From contig JAISRI010000128.1 in assembly GCA_031273735.1 (NCBI GenBank), positions 1 through 7,099 of the forward strand: a stretch of 7,099 nucleotides of DNA. The letters are read 5' to 3'. The notes below the pieces were generated by a model, which searched no databases, had not been told where the DNA came from, and saw only the letters and a program-made list of their open reading frames with translations. Below, one piece after another: positions 1 to 6,625 of this stretch. Source of the stretch: Helicobacteraceae bacterium (GTDB lineage Bacteria; Campylobacterota; Campylobacteria; Campylobacterales; SZUA-545). The stretch's first letter is position 1, and each line of letters begins with the position of its first letter. Both the position numbers and the translations under genes were made by a program.

Positions 1-1572
1 TCCGAAACAAACGGAAGCGTAGGATCGCCAATAGCAAACGCTATAAACGCAAGCTATTCGCCTTCTACCGCAACTGAAGGAACGCTTTACTATTACGTCG
101 TAGTTACCAATACAAACAATAGCGTAAGCGGAAACAAAGAGGCGAACGCTACAAGCGATACCGCAAAGATCGAGATAAGCGCTCTTTTACCTGAAGGCTA
201 TCATAACGTTAGCTTCTATGACCATCAGTTGGATTTTATAAAGACAATACACGCAGAAGGCACAATAAACCCTACCGAACTTTTTGGCGGCATTGCAGTA
301 TGGTATGTGGCTGAAGCGAGCGATTGGACAACAGAGCACACCCTAACGGGCGACATTAGGTTTTATAATGCCCCAAGAGTCCACGAAATCTTTACCGAGG
401 CAGATTTAGATAATGCGCGTAATAACCTAACGCATAACTATATTATGTTTAACGATATAGAGCTGACAAGCGCTACGTTAGGAGAGGACGGCGGAGATGG
501 TTGGAATCCTATTGGTTACAATTACTCTCACAGCTTCACAGGGATTTTCAATGGAAACGGATATGCAGTCCGAAACTTATGGATCAATAGACCATCAACC
601 AATTACGTTGGTCTTTTTGGATCTGCCAACGTCGGCGCTCGAATCAGAAATCTTGGCGTAGAGATCGATAATAGCAAAGGCGGAGTTAAAGGAAAAAACT
701 ATGTCGGCGGTATTGCGGGGTATGTTTATGGCTCCTCCATAACCGATAGCTACTCTACGGGAGACGTTAGCGCAAACAGTTATATCGGCGCTATTGCGGG
801 GTATGTTTATAACAACTACTCCTTCTCCTCCTCCAACTCCATATCTATAACCAATAGCTACTCGACGGGAGACGTTAGCGGAGCAAGCGGCGTCGGCGGT
901 ATTGCGGGGTATGTTTATAACTCCTCCTACTCCTCCTCTATATCCATAACCAATAGCTACTCTACGGGAAGCATTAGCGGAACAGGCAATTATGTCGGCG
1001 GTATTGCGGGGTATGTTTATATCTCCTCCTCCTACTCCTCCTCTATATCCATAACCAATAACTACTCTACTGGAAACGTTAGCGGAGCAAGCGGCGTTGG
1101 CGGTATTGCGGGGTATGTTTATCACAGCAACACCTACGCCTCCATATCCATAACTAATAGCTACTCTACGGGAAGCGTTAGCGGAACAAGCGACGTTGGC
1201 GGTATTGCGGGGTATGTTACTGGTTCTAGATCTACGATCAAAAACAACGCCGCGATCAATCAAGAGATTAACGGATCGGCAAACGTAAATCGCATAGTCG
1301 GAAATATAAGCGGCGGCGACGTTCAAAATAATTTCGCGCTAGATGCTATGACAACAAATGGCGGCGGTACTTTTTCAAACGCAAGCGATCTCGCTTATCA
1401 CGGAACAAGCAAATCCGATAGCGATCTTAAATCGCAAGCGACTTATTCAAGCGCTATTAACGGCAATGGAAACAGCGGTTTAGGTTGGCGGTTTGGAAAC
1501 AACGACGCAAACCCTTGGAAAATAGACGCGGGCAAAAACAACGGCTACCCCTACCTCTATTGGCAGGAGTAA
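1..1572 (+). CDS. GLUG-repeat surface/secreted adhesin-like protein, 5' partial
   Basis: The frame is open from base 1 to the TAA at 1570-1572, giving 523 visible residues; the start, and any secretion signal, lies left of the window. Residues 1-60 resemble the end of a bacterial Ig-like domain (YYYVVVTNTN, then a Thr/Ile-rich final strand). Residues 77-180 form a linker with the sequence EADLDNARNNL and then FTGIFNGNGYAVRNL, which is typical of the segment leading into GLUG (Pfam Glug) repeats. From about residue 200 to 406 there is a degenerate VGLFG unit and six units of the form VGGIAGYVY...SITNSYSTGxVSG, joined by Ser/Tyr-rich spacers. The protein ends in GYPYLYWQE, a usual end for this family. 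No autotransporter barrel or membrane anchor is seen at the C-terminus, so export would depend on the missing N-terminus. GLUG proteins are usually large, exported and adhesin-like; the binding target is unknown. Base composition is less GC-rich than the genes to the right. Family call is firm; function is inferred. Confidence 0.9.
   Translation, partial: SETNGSVGSPIANAINASYSPSTATEGTLYYYVVVTNTNNSVSGNKEANATSDTAKIEISALLPEGYHNVSFYDHQLDFIKTIHAEGTINPTELFGGIAVWYVAEASDWTTEHTLTGDIRFYNAPRVHEIFTEADLDNARNNLTHNYIMFNDIELTSATLGEDGGDGWNPIGYNYSHSFTGIFNGNGYAVRNLWINRPSTNYVGLFGSANVGARIRNLGVEIDNSKGGVKGKNYVGGIAGYVYGSSITDSYSTGDVSANSYIGAIAGYVYNNYSFSSSNSISITNSYSTGDVSGASGVGGIAGYVYNSSYSSSISITNSYSTGSISGTGNYVGGIAGYVYISSSYSSSISITNNYSTGNVSGASGVGGIAGYVYHSNTYASISITNSYSTGSVSGTSDVGGIAGYVTGSRSTIKNNAAINQEINGSANVNRIVGNISGGDVQNNFALDAMTTNGGGTFSNASDLAYHGTSKSDSDLKSQATYSSAINGNGNSGLGWRFGNNDANPWKIDAGKNNGYPYLYWQE
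703..1218 (+). repeat. Tandem GLUG-encoding DNA repeats
   Basis: Six near-identical copies of a core reading gtcggcggtattgcgggg (followed by tatgtttat in the first five) start at 703, 784, 892, 994, 1096 and 1195. The spacings are 81, 108, 102, 102 and 99 bases, all multiples of three, so the frame is kept. A second conserved block (ataaccaatagctactctacggg and variants) lies in each unit. Between the blocks are short tcc/tac triplet runs (about 817-840, 921-942 and 1023-1044) that encode Ser/Tyr stretches of different length and account for most of the spacing change. The similarity at the DNA level points to recent duplication or gene conversion between units. Confidence 0.9.
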
Positions 1573-1583
1573 ATAATTGTAAC

Positions 1584-1612
1584 GCGGATAGGCGCTCCTA
1601 TCCGCTCTTTCT
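1584..1612 (+). terminator. Rho-independent terminator of the GLUG gene
   Basis: A perfect 9-bp stem (gcggatagg at 1584-1592 with cctatccgc at 1597-1605) closes a 4-base loop (cgct) and starts 12 bases after the stop codon. It is followed by a modest pyrimidine run, tctttctc. The run overlaps the left end of the first palindromic repeat. Confidence 0.7.
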
Positions 1613-1640
1613 CGTCATTCCCGCGTAGGCGGGAATCCAA
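1607..1640 (+). repeat. Short palindromic repeat, copy A
   Basis: The core is attcccgc-gtag-gcgggaat (1617-1636), an 8-bp perfect stem with a 4-base loop, flanked by ctttctcgtc on the left and ccaaa on the right. It resembles the common REP-like intergenic palindromes of the ATTCCC...GGGAAT type (the Neisseria dRS3 repeat is a known look-alike). The left flank matches 10 of 10 bases of the left end of copy C read on the - strand. Confidence 0.7.
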
Positions 1641-1696
1641 ACCAAAAGCCCAACGCATTAAAGAAACCTTCGATTGCGCCTTAAACCTTCGTCCCA

Positions 1697-1810
1697 CATC
1701 ATTCCCGCGACAGAGCGATAGGCTGTCTCCAGCCGTCAGCCTTCCGCGCCTTGCGCTCCTCCGTTCCACTGCGGAGCGGGCGCTTCGCGAAGGAAGGCGG
1801 GAATCCAAAT
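1697..1810 (+). repeat. Palindromic repeat with GC-rich insert, copy B
   Basis: It begins with catcattcccgc and ends with aaggcgggaatccaaat, so its ends match those of copy A, but about 90 bases separate the two half-palindromes. The insert folds: ccttcc at 1740-1745 can pair with ggaagg at 1792-1797, and cgctcc (1764-1769) with ggagcg (1773-1778). The right 20 bases (1791-1810) are an exact inverted copy of 1870-1889 in copy C. Boundaries are approximate; no target duplication was found. Confidence 0.6.
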
Positions 1811-1869
1811 ACGGCGTAGCCGTGAGTATTTCAAGACCTACAAACGATCGGGAATCAGCGCTTTCGCGC

Positions 1870-1953
1870 ATTTGGATTCCCGCCTTCCTCCGCAGTTACG
1901 TTTCCTACGGAAGCTACCGCTCCGCGCCGCCGCTTCGCACAACGACGAGAAAG
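1870..1953 (-). repeat. Palindromic repeat with GC-rich insert, copy C (inverted)
   Basis: Read on the - strand it begins ctttctcgtc like copy A and ends ggaaggcgggaatccaaat like copy B, with a different GC-rich middle (a gcggcggcgcggagcgg stretch and actgcggag, the latter also in copy B). Its gattcccg at 1875-1882 can also pair with cgggaatc at 1849-1856, so two competing hairpins are possible. It has the same general architecture as copies A and B, with a mosaic interior. Confidence 0.55.
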
Positions 1954-2013
1954 CGCGAGATTGATATGCAGGCTTTTCTTTATTCAAGGCTGGGTTTTTA
2001 AGAATATAAGGCG

Positions 2014-2041
2014 ACTCGCGGGAATCTAACAACCCGCGAGT
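2014..2041 (-). terminator. Hairpin at the 3' end of metE, probable terminator
   Basis: A perfect 9-bp stem (actcgcggg 2014-2022 with cccgcgagt 2033-2041) with a 10-base loop lies 22 bases past the metE stop codon. On the - strand it is followed by cgccttatattctt, so there is no clean U-run and termination efficiency is uncertain. The left arm plus loop (gcgggaatct) looks like a repeat-element end, so the hairpin may be built partly from repeat sequence. Confidence 0.5.
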
Positions 2042-2063
2042 TTATAATCTCTAAAGCGCAAAA

Positions 2064-4328
2064 CTATTTTTGACTAAGTTCGGCGCGTATCTGTTTCGCG
2101 GCGGCGACCATATTTTCTAACGACGGGTAAGCCTCTTCCCACTGGCGCGTTTTTAAGCCGCAATCGGGGTTTACCCATAGCTGTTCTTTTGGAATATGCT
2201 TTAGCGCCTTGCGCAACAGCTCCGCCATCTCCTCTTGCGTAGGCACGCGCGGGCTGTGAATATCATAAACGCCCGGACCAATTTCGTTCTGATAGCGAAA
2301 ATCGGCAAAGGCATTTAAAAGCTCCATACCGCTTCGGCTGGATTCAATACTGATAACGTCCGCGTCCATTTTGGCGATCCACGCGAAAATAGAGTTAAAC
2401 TCGCTATAGCACATATGGGTATGAATCTGCGTTTTATCCTCTACGCCCGAAGCGGCTAAGCGAAACGAATCTGTCGCCCATTGCAGATATTTCTGAGCCT
2501 GCTCGGCGCTTAAAGGCATTCCCTCGCGCAGAGCCGCTTCGTCGATCTGAATGACGCGAATACCAGTCTTTTCTAAATCCGTAACCTCGTCGCGAATAGC
2601 AAGCGCTATCTGTTTGCACGTTTCGCTTGGATCGAGATCGTCGCGCGCGAAACTCCAGCAAAGCATTGTTACAGGCCCCGTCAGCATTCCCTTGATCGGC
2701 TTTGAAGTCAGCGACTGCGCGTAACTTATCCAATCGATCGTCATAGGGGCTTTACGATAAACGTCGCCGTAAATTACGGGCGGTTTCACGCAACGACTGC
2801 CATAGCTTTGCACCCAACCGTTCTGGGTGAAGCAAAATCCGCCTAGTTGAGCGCCGAAGTATTCCGTCATATCGTTACGCTCGCATTCGCCATGCACCAA
2901 TACGTCCAACCCCAGCTTCTCCTGTTTTTCGACGCACGCTTTGATCTCGCTTCTGATAGCGGCGATATACTCGTCATGCGTTATTTCGCCGCGTTTGTAG
3001 GATAGGCGCGTTTTGCGAATAGCGGCGGTTTGCGGAAACGAACCGATCGTGGTCGTCGGTAGCGGCGGCAGATTTAGCCATTTTTGCGCGGCGCGGCGCG
3101 CGGGATACGCCGATTTGCGCGAAAGCATAGACGCTTCGATCGCCTTAACGCGATCTCTAACGGACGAAACAAAAATATCGGGAAGTTTAGCCGCTTCCCG
3201 TAGCTCTGCCGAATTTTTCTCCAGCGCCGCCGTATCGCCGCGCTCGATAATATCGCGCAGAGCGGAGATCTCGGCGCACTTTTGTACGGCAAAAGCCATA
3301 CGGTTTTTGATATGTTCAGGCAACGCGGTCTCTTCCGCCAGATCGGTCGGGCAGTGCGCCAAAGAGCAACTTGAGGATAGCAAAATGCGATCGCCGCCCA
3401 AAACGCGAACGGCTTGTTCGATTAGCTTCGCGGCTTTGGAGTAGTCGTTTTTCCATATATTGCGCCCGTTGATCAAACCAAGCGAAAGCGATTTCTCTTT
3501 TGGAAACGACGGCAAGATATTTTCAAGCTGTTCTTTAGCGCTAACTAGATCGATATGCAAAACTCGGCAGTCGGCGTTAAGCGCAAGGGGAACGTTTTGC
3601 CCAAGCGTTCCAAAATAGGTCGTTAATATCAGCCTTGCTCCGCCGCAAGCCGCGTTTAGCTTCGCGTAGATTTCGGTAAATCGATCGCTTACCTCTTTTG
3701 GCGTAGGCTCCGCGCATAAAATAGGCTCCTCTATCTGAATATAATCGCAATGATCGCTAAGCGTTTCAAGTAGCTTCGCGTAGGTTGAAACGACCTGATC
3801 GAGTCGCCCGTATTTATCCGCGCCGTTTTGCGCTTTGGATAGAGCAAGCCAAGTAAATGGACCTATAAGCGCCGGTTTTGGATTAAATCCGTTCTTTTTT
3901 GCTAGAAGCGTATCCTCTACGATCGGATGTTCGTTGGCGACCCACTCCTCAGCGCCGATCTCTGGAACGATGTAGTGATAGTTTGTGTTAAACCACTTTG
4001 TCATATCCATAGCGGAGATATTGCGCTCTACGTCGCCGCGCGCAAGGCTGAAGTATAGCTTTAAGCGCGATTCGTCGCGTTTGAAACGAGGAGGGATCGC
4101 GCCGATAGCAAAAGTAACGTCCAGCATACGATCATACAGAGAAAAGTCGCCCGTAACGACGTAATCGAGTCCCGCCTCTTTTTGTATCTTCCAGTGGCGT
4201 AGTTTTAAGCGCTCGCAGATTTCCAAGAGGGATTTTTCGGAAAGATCGCCTTTCCAATACGATTCAAGAGCCTGCTTTAACTCTCGTTGTTTTCCGATGG
4301 GAGGAAAACCTAAAATGTGCGTTTTCAT
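2064..4328 (-). CDS. metE: 5-methyltetrahydropteroyltriglutamate-homocysteine methyltransferase (cobalamin-independent methionine synthase)
   Basis: It makes methionine in the cytoplasm by moving the methyl group of 5-methyltetrahydropteroyl-polyglutamate to homocysteine, without vitamin B12. The 754 residues fit the usual full length (about 750). The N-terminal barrel starts with ILGFPPIGKQRELK and has MTKWFNTNYHYIVPE; the C-terminal catalytic barrel starts near TTTIGSFPQT (about residue 425-430). The zinc ligands known for the family are all present: His638 and Cys640 in THMCYSEF, Glu662 in SIESSRSG, and Cys723 in NPDCGLKTR; the acid/base His691 lies in YDIHSPRVP. One mild departure is QIEEP in the N-terminal barrel, where Asp-Glu-Pro is more usual. 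The ATG at 4326-4328 is preceded by aaggag at 7 bases. No B12 riboswitch or metR gene is visible nearby. The wording is close to what I recall of Campylobacter MetE. Confidence 0.97.
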   Translation of the reverse strand: MKTHILGFPPIGKQRELKQALESYWKGDLSEKSLLEICERLKLRHWKIQKEAGLDYVVTGDFSLYDRMLDVTFAIGAIPPRFKRDESRLKLYFSLARGDVERNISAMDMTKWFNTNYHYIVPEIGAEEWVANEHPIVEDTLLAKKNGFNPKPALIGPFTWLALSKAQNGADKYGRLDQVVSTYAKLLETLSDHCDYIQIEEPILCAEPTPKEVSDRFTEIYAKLNAACGGARLILTTYFGTLGQNVPLALNADCRVLHIDLVSAKEQLENILPSFPKEKSLSLGLINGRNIWKNDYSKAAKLIEQAVRVLGGDRILLSSSCSLAHCPTDLAEETALPEHIKNRMAFAVQKCAEISALRDIIERGDTAALEKNSAELREAAKLPDIFVSSVRDRVKAIEASMLSRKSAYPARRAAQKWLNLPPLPTTTIGSFPQTAAIRKTRLSYKRGEITHDEYIAAIRSEIKACVEKQEKLGLDVLVHGECERNDMTEYFGAQLGGFCFTQNGWVQSYGSRCVKPPVIYGDVYRKAPMTIDWISYAQSLTSKPIKGMLTGPVTMLCWSFARDDLDPSETCKQIALAIRDEVTDLEKTGIRVIQIDEAALREGMPLSAEQAQKYLQWATDSFRLAASGVEDKTQIHTHMCYSEFNSIFAWIAKMDADVISIESSRSGMELLNAFADFRYQNEIGPGVYDIHSPRVPTQEEMAELLRKALKHIPKEQLWVNPDCGLKTRQWEEAYPSLENMVAAAKQIRAELSQK

Positions 4329-4335
4329 TGATTTG

Positions 4336-4341
4336 CTCCTT
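4336..4341 (-). promoter_or_regulatory. Ribosome binding site of metE
   Basis: The - strand reads aaggagcaaatca before the ATG: a strong Shine-Dalgarno match 7 bases from the start codon, which fixes this start and gives full family length. Confidence 0.85.
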
Positions 4342-4391
4342 GATTTTAAGCCGCCGCTCCAAGCCGTATTAAAAGCCCGCGTCTTGTTTGG

Positions 4392-4403
4392 CGCTTATAA
4401 GCG
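4392..4403. promoter_or_regulatory. 12-bp perfect palindrome in the metE leader, possible operator
   Basis: cgcttataagcg is a perfect palindrome starting 5 bases downstream of the putative TATAAT box of metE, so it would cover the transcription start. Its half-site (cgctta/taagcg) also forms the palindrome upstream of the Bfd-like gene at 6940-6956. TTAAGCG-like strings are frequent in this DNA, so chance is a real alternative. Confidence 0.3.
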
Positions 4404-4408
4404 GCGCG

Positions 4409-4414
4409 ATTATA
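4409..4414 (-). promoter_or_regulatory. Putative -10 box of metE promoter
   Basis: The - strand carries an exact TATAAT preceded by an AT-rich stretch (gtataaaac). No convincing -35 hexamer is seen at the usual distance, which is common in Campylobacterota promoters. It predicts a leader of about 70 bases before the metE start. Confidence 0.4.
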
Positions 4415-4511
4415 GTTTTATACGCCTTATTCGCGCGTTTTACTAAAGTTTAATCGCGACTATCAAGCGCCAAGCGCCGCAGATCAAACGCTTTTTCCCG
4501 CGCAATTATCG

Positions 4512-4539
4512 CCGCTAACGTTGTTCATAACGCTGGCGG
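4512..4539. other. Imperfect hairpin downstream of the flavoprotein gene
   Basis: ccgctaacgtt (4512-4522) and aacgctggcgg (4529-4539) form an 11-bp stem with a 6-base loop, with one mismatch and one wobble on either strand. It is 41 bases past the flavoprotein stop. On the - strand it lacks a following U-run; on the + strand it is followed by ttggcgtttttcgtttttg, which looks more like a terminator, yet no + gene ends here. It could stabilise the 3' end of the redox transcript. The role is not established. Confidence 0.3.
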
Positions 4540-4580
4540 TTGGCGTTTTTCGTTTTTGTAGCGACCTAATTACTTGTCGC

Positions 4581-6242
4581 TTAAACGCTAAAAGCGCGGC
4601 GAAGTTTGTCGAGGCGCCACGCGAAGCTATTCGGGCGCAAAAACTCGATCGCGAAAAAGCCGCCCGCTTTGCGCGTTGCATAGCTGTTTTTCAAAAAACG
4701 ATCGGAGCTTAAAGGGTAATCCTCTCTAAAGTGCGATCCGCGAGACTCTTTGCGTTCTAGCGCGGCAAGCGCGGATACTTCGGCGACCTCTAAAGCGTTT
4801 AAGAACTCCAAAATCATCGTTAATTCTACGTTGTTATTTCGACCTTTATCGACGCACGCTAAACCTCCGATCAAGGTTTGTAGATATTCAACGTATTCGA
4901 TCGCGTCCAAAATCCCCGAAGCGTCGCGAAAAATCCCCAATTTTGCCGTTAGTTTTTTGCCCAAACTTTTTCGCAGAGCGTTGATGTTATAAAGGCTTTC
5001 GCCCTCTAGAATCCGCTCTATCTTTTTGCGCTCGATCGCTACTTTTTCATCGCAAACCGCGCCAATTTTCAAAGATTTGGCGGTTTTTGCGAACCGCGCC
5101 GCGTTTTTGCCCGCGATTTTACCAAAAACCGCCGCCTCTAAAAGGCTATTCCCGCCCAAACGATTCGCGCCGTGAACGCCGCTATAAGCGCATTCGCCGC
5201 AAGCAAACAGCCCCGCTATCGCGGTTCGCGCGCGGCTATCAACCTCGATTCCGCCCATCGTATAATGCGCCGCCGGAGCGATTGGAACAAGCTCGCAAGA
5301 GGGATCAAGACCTAGTTTCGCGGCGGCGGCTTTGCAAAAATTGGGCAATCGACTTTGTAAAAACTCTTTGCCTAAATGTCTAACGTCGATAAAAACTTTG
5401 CGTCCGTTTCGTATTTCGCGCTCGATCGTCCGCGCGAGTTTATCCCGCGTTTGCATTTCGTTGGTAAATCTTTCGCCATTTTCGTAGGTCAAAAAACCGC
5501 CTTCGCCCCGCGCCGCTTCGCTAACAAGCTCGCCCGATCCCAATAGTCCGGTCGGGTGAAACTGGACAAACTCCATATTGACTAGCCGCAGACCGGATCG
5601 AAACGCCGCAGCGATCGAATCGCCGTTTGTGGAGGCGGGATTTGTGGCGCGTCCGCAGTAGATTCCCGCAAAACCGCCGCCGGCAAGAATTGCGCTTTTT
5701 GCCTCGATCGCCAAAACTTCGCCATTTGCGAGTTTGAGCGCGCAAACGCCCGCTATGCGATTGTTTTTTACTATCAAATCAAGCAAAAAATGCCCGTGCA
5801 GGATTGTTACGCCCGCGCTATTGCAGGCTTTCAAAAGCGCTTGAACCAACGACGATCCTACGCGATCTTGAACGTAGCAGGCGCGTTTTCTGCCGCTACC
5901 GCCAAAACTTCTTTGCGCGATGGCGTCGTTTTCGGCGCGATCGAACTGCGCTCCATTTGCGTCCAATTCCAACGCGCATGGCGGCGCGGCTTCGCAGAGA
6001 ATCTTGATAGCCTCTTTATCGCCAAGCCCGGCGGCGGCGTTAATCGTGTCGATCGCGTGCAAATATGGCGCGTCCGGTTCGGCGTATCCAAGCGCCGCGT
6101 TAATTCCGCCGCTCGCAAGCGAGCTATTGGAGCGAAACGGGAAGCTCTTTGTTATCAAAGCGACGTTTAGATTACCTTTTTTTGCCTCCAAAGCCGCGCT
6201 TAAACCAGCCAGCCCCGTCCCGATAATCAAAACGTCGATCAT
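4581..6242 (-). CDS. Fumarate reductase/succinate dehydrogenase-family flavoprotein, soluble type
   Basis: A 553-residue FAD enzyme of the FrdA/SdhA/NadB superfamily. IIGTGLAGLSAALEA (residues 6-20) is the FAD-binding Rossmann motif; SGGINAALG (44-52), MEFVQFHPTG (223-232), RGEGG (245-249), AHYTMGG (325-331) and HGANRLGGNSLLE (357-369) are superfamily active-site and FAD motifs, with Arg245, His326 and Arg361 matching the dicarboxylate-binding and proton-donor positions of fumarate reductases. RKESRGSHFREDYP (about 497-510) marks the helical C-terminal domain. RSFGG (111-115) has Phe where L-aspartate oxidases have Glu, favouring fumarate/succinate over aspartate. The covalent-FAD His before the GGINAA motif is absent (SNSSLASGG), so FAD should be bound non-covalently. 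No signal peptide. The ATG at 6240-6242 lies 8 bases after the ferredoxin stop with only a weak Shine-Dalgarno, suggesting translational coupling; longer in-frame starts would run through the ferredoxin gene. A nadB-like role or a redox partner of the neighbouring ferredoxin are both possible. Confidence 0.85.
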   Translation of the reverse strand: MIDVLIIGTGLAGLSAALEAKKGNLNVALITKSFPFRSNSSLASGGINAALGYAEPDAPYLHAIDTINAAAGLGDKEAIKILCEAAPPCALELDANGAQFDRAENDAIAQRSFGGSGRKRACYVQDRVGSSLVQALLKACNSAGVTILHGHFLLDLIVKNNRIAGVCALKLANGEVLAIEAKSAILAGGGFAGIYCGRATNPASTNGDSIAAAFRSGLRLVNMEFVQFHPTGLLGSGELVSEAARGEGGFLTYENGERFTNEMQTRDKLARTIEREIRNGRKVFIDVRHLGKEFLQSRLPNFCKAAAAKLGLDPSCELVPIAPAAHYTMGGIEVDSRARTAIAGLFACGECAYSGVHGANRLGGNSLLEAAVFGKIAGKNAARFAKTAKSLKIGAVCDEKVAIERKKIERILEGESLYNINALRKSLGKKLTAKLGIFRDASGILDAIEYVEYLQTLIGGLACVDKGRNNNVELTMILEFLNALEVAEVSALAALERKESRGSHFREDYPLSSDRFLKNSYATRKAGGFFAIEFLRPNSFAWRLDKLRRAFSV

Positions 6243-6250
6243 ACGTCTTT

Positions 6251-6541
6251 TTAATACTTCAGGCGCACAAGCCCGTCGTGTTTTTGGATTTTCATTTGAC
6301 AGGTAAGCCTCGCGTTGGGACTTGCGTCGGGAAAGTTTGCCAAAACGACCTTTTCCTTTTCCGTCTTGGGCGATAGAAAATCCATACCGCCAAGTACCTC
6401 GACGATACATGTGCCGCATTGCCCATCCCTGCAACCAAAGGGTAGCCCGCTACCCATCTTCTCGATTACCTCTTGTAGGGTTTCCCCCGGTTTGACGTTG
6501 ATTGCCAAAAAATCGTTGATCACTTCGACGCGAGTCGTCAT
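6251..6541 (-). CDS. Plant-type [2Fe-2S] ferredoxin
   Basis: A 96-residue soluble electron carrier. The cluster motif is C-x4-C-x2-C (Cys37, Cys42, Cys45 in CRDGQCGTC) with the fourth ligand Cys81 in LTCQM, 35 residues further on; this spacing is that of plant/xylene-monooxygenase-type ferredoxins, not of the N-terminal FrdB/SdhB domain. Residues 1-30 form the usual beta-grasp start with LQEVIEKMG before the cluster loop. It ends 8 bases before the flavoprotein start, so the two are almost certainly one transcript and a likely redox pair (inference). The start is supported by an agggaga Shine-Dalgarno. The partner that reduces it is not visible in the window. Confidence 0.92.
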   Translation of the reverse strand: MTTRVEVINDFLAINVKPGETLQEVIEKMGSGLPFGCRDGQCGTCIVEVLGGMDFLSPKTEKEKVVLANFPDASPNARLTCQMKIQKHDGLVRLKY

Positions 6542-6545
6542 ATCG

Positions 6546-6552
6546 TCTCCCT
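6546..6552 (-). promoter_or_regulatory. Ribosome binding site of the ferredoxin gene
   Basis: The - strand reads tagggagacgat before the ATG, with ggag 5 bases from the start. Just upstream is cctatatttt, which could be a -10 box (TATATT), but that part is weak, so read-through from the Bfd-like gene is equally possible. Confidence 0.7.
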
Positions 6553-6625
6553 ATGTTAAAATATAGGCTAATGATAGAATAACTTTCCTCGCTTTAGGCG
6601 CTTAAAAAATAGTCAAATCCATTCG

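Larger units (their letters stand above)
1573..2063. other. Intergenic region rich in palindromic repeats, no gene seen
   Basis: This 491-base stretch lies between the convergent ends of the adhesin gene (+) and metE (-). It holds a hairpin terminator next to the adhesin stop, three related repeat elements with ATTCCC/GGGAAT ends, and a hairpin near the end of metE. The short open frames on the - strand here run through the repeats and include the string SRLRGNDE, a familiar false translation of this type of palindrome, so I do not call them genes. Bases 1954-2012 are more AT-rich and show nothing I can name. Confidence 0.75.

Noticed and set aside
229..231. TTG as the start of the GLUG protein
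   Set aside because: The frame stays open to base 1 and the upstream 76 codons read as the end of an Ig-like domain; there is no Shine-Dalgarno before 229.
703..1218. CRISPR-like array
   Set aside because: Repeats are in frame within a protein gene, spacers are related to each other, and no cas genes are present.
595..1326. Long - strand open frame opposite the GLUG repeats
   Set aside because: It mirrors the repeat units in antisense and has Arg/Asn-rich repeats with no family features; a shadow of the repeats.
1557..2032. Two - strand open frames in the intergenic region
   Set aside because: They pass through palindromic repeats and contain SRLRGNDE-type strings, a known artefact of translating these elements.
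3013..3444. + strand open frame inside metE
   Set aside because: Antisense to well-conserved metE; composition is that of a GC-rich shadow frame.
4329..4580. Cobalamin or SAM riboswitch before metE
   Set aside because: I find no B12-box-like or SAM-box-like conserved string; the likely leader is only about 70 bases.
4484..4712. Small open frames on both strands around the end of the flavoprotein gene
   Set aside because: They overlap the flavoprotein C-terminus, disagree with its codon pattern and show no family features or ribosome binding sites.
4581..6242. Confident call as L-aspartate oxidase (nadB)
   Set aside because: The RSFGG motif has Phe instead of the Glu expected in L-aspartate oxidases, and no nadA or nadC is adjacent. 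It remains a secondary possibility.
6243..6434. 64-residue N-terminal extension of the flavoprotein
   Set aside because: It lies wholly inside the ferredoxin gene in another frame, is basic and unlike the family; the ATG at 6242 sits directly before the FAD motif.
6251..6541. Ferredoxin as a detached N-terminal domain of FrdB/SdhB
   Set aside because: The spacing to the fourth cysteine (35 residues) fits plant-type ferredoxins; FrdB domains have about 11.
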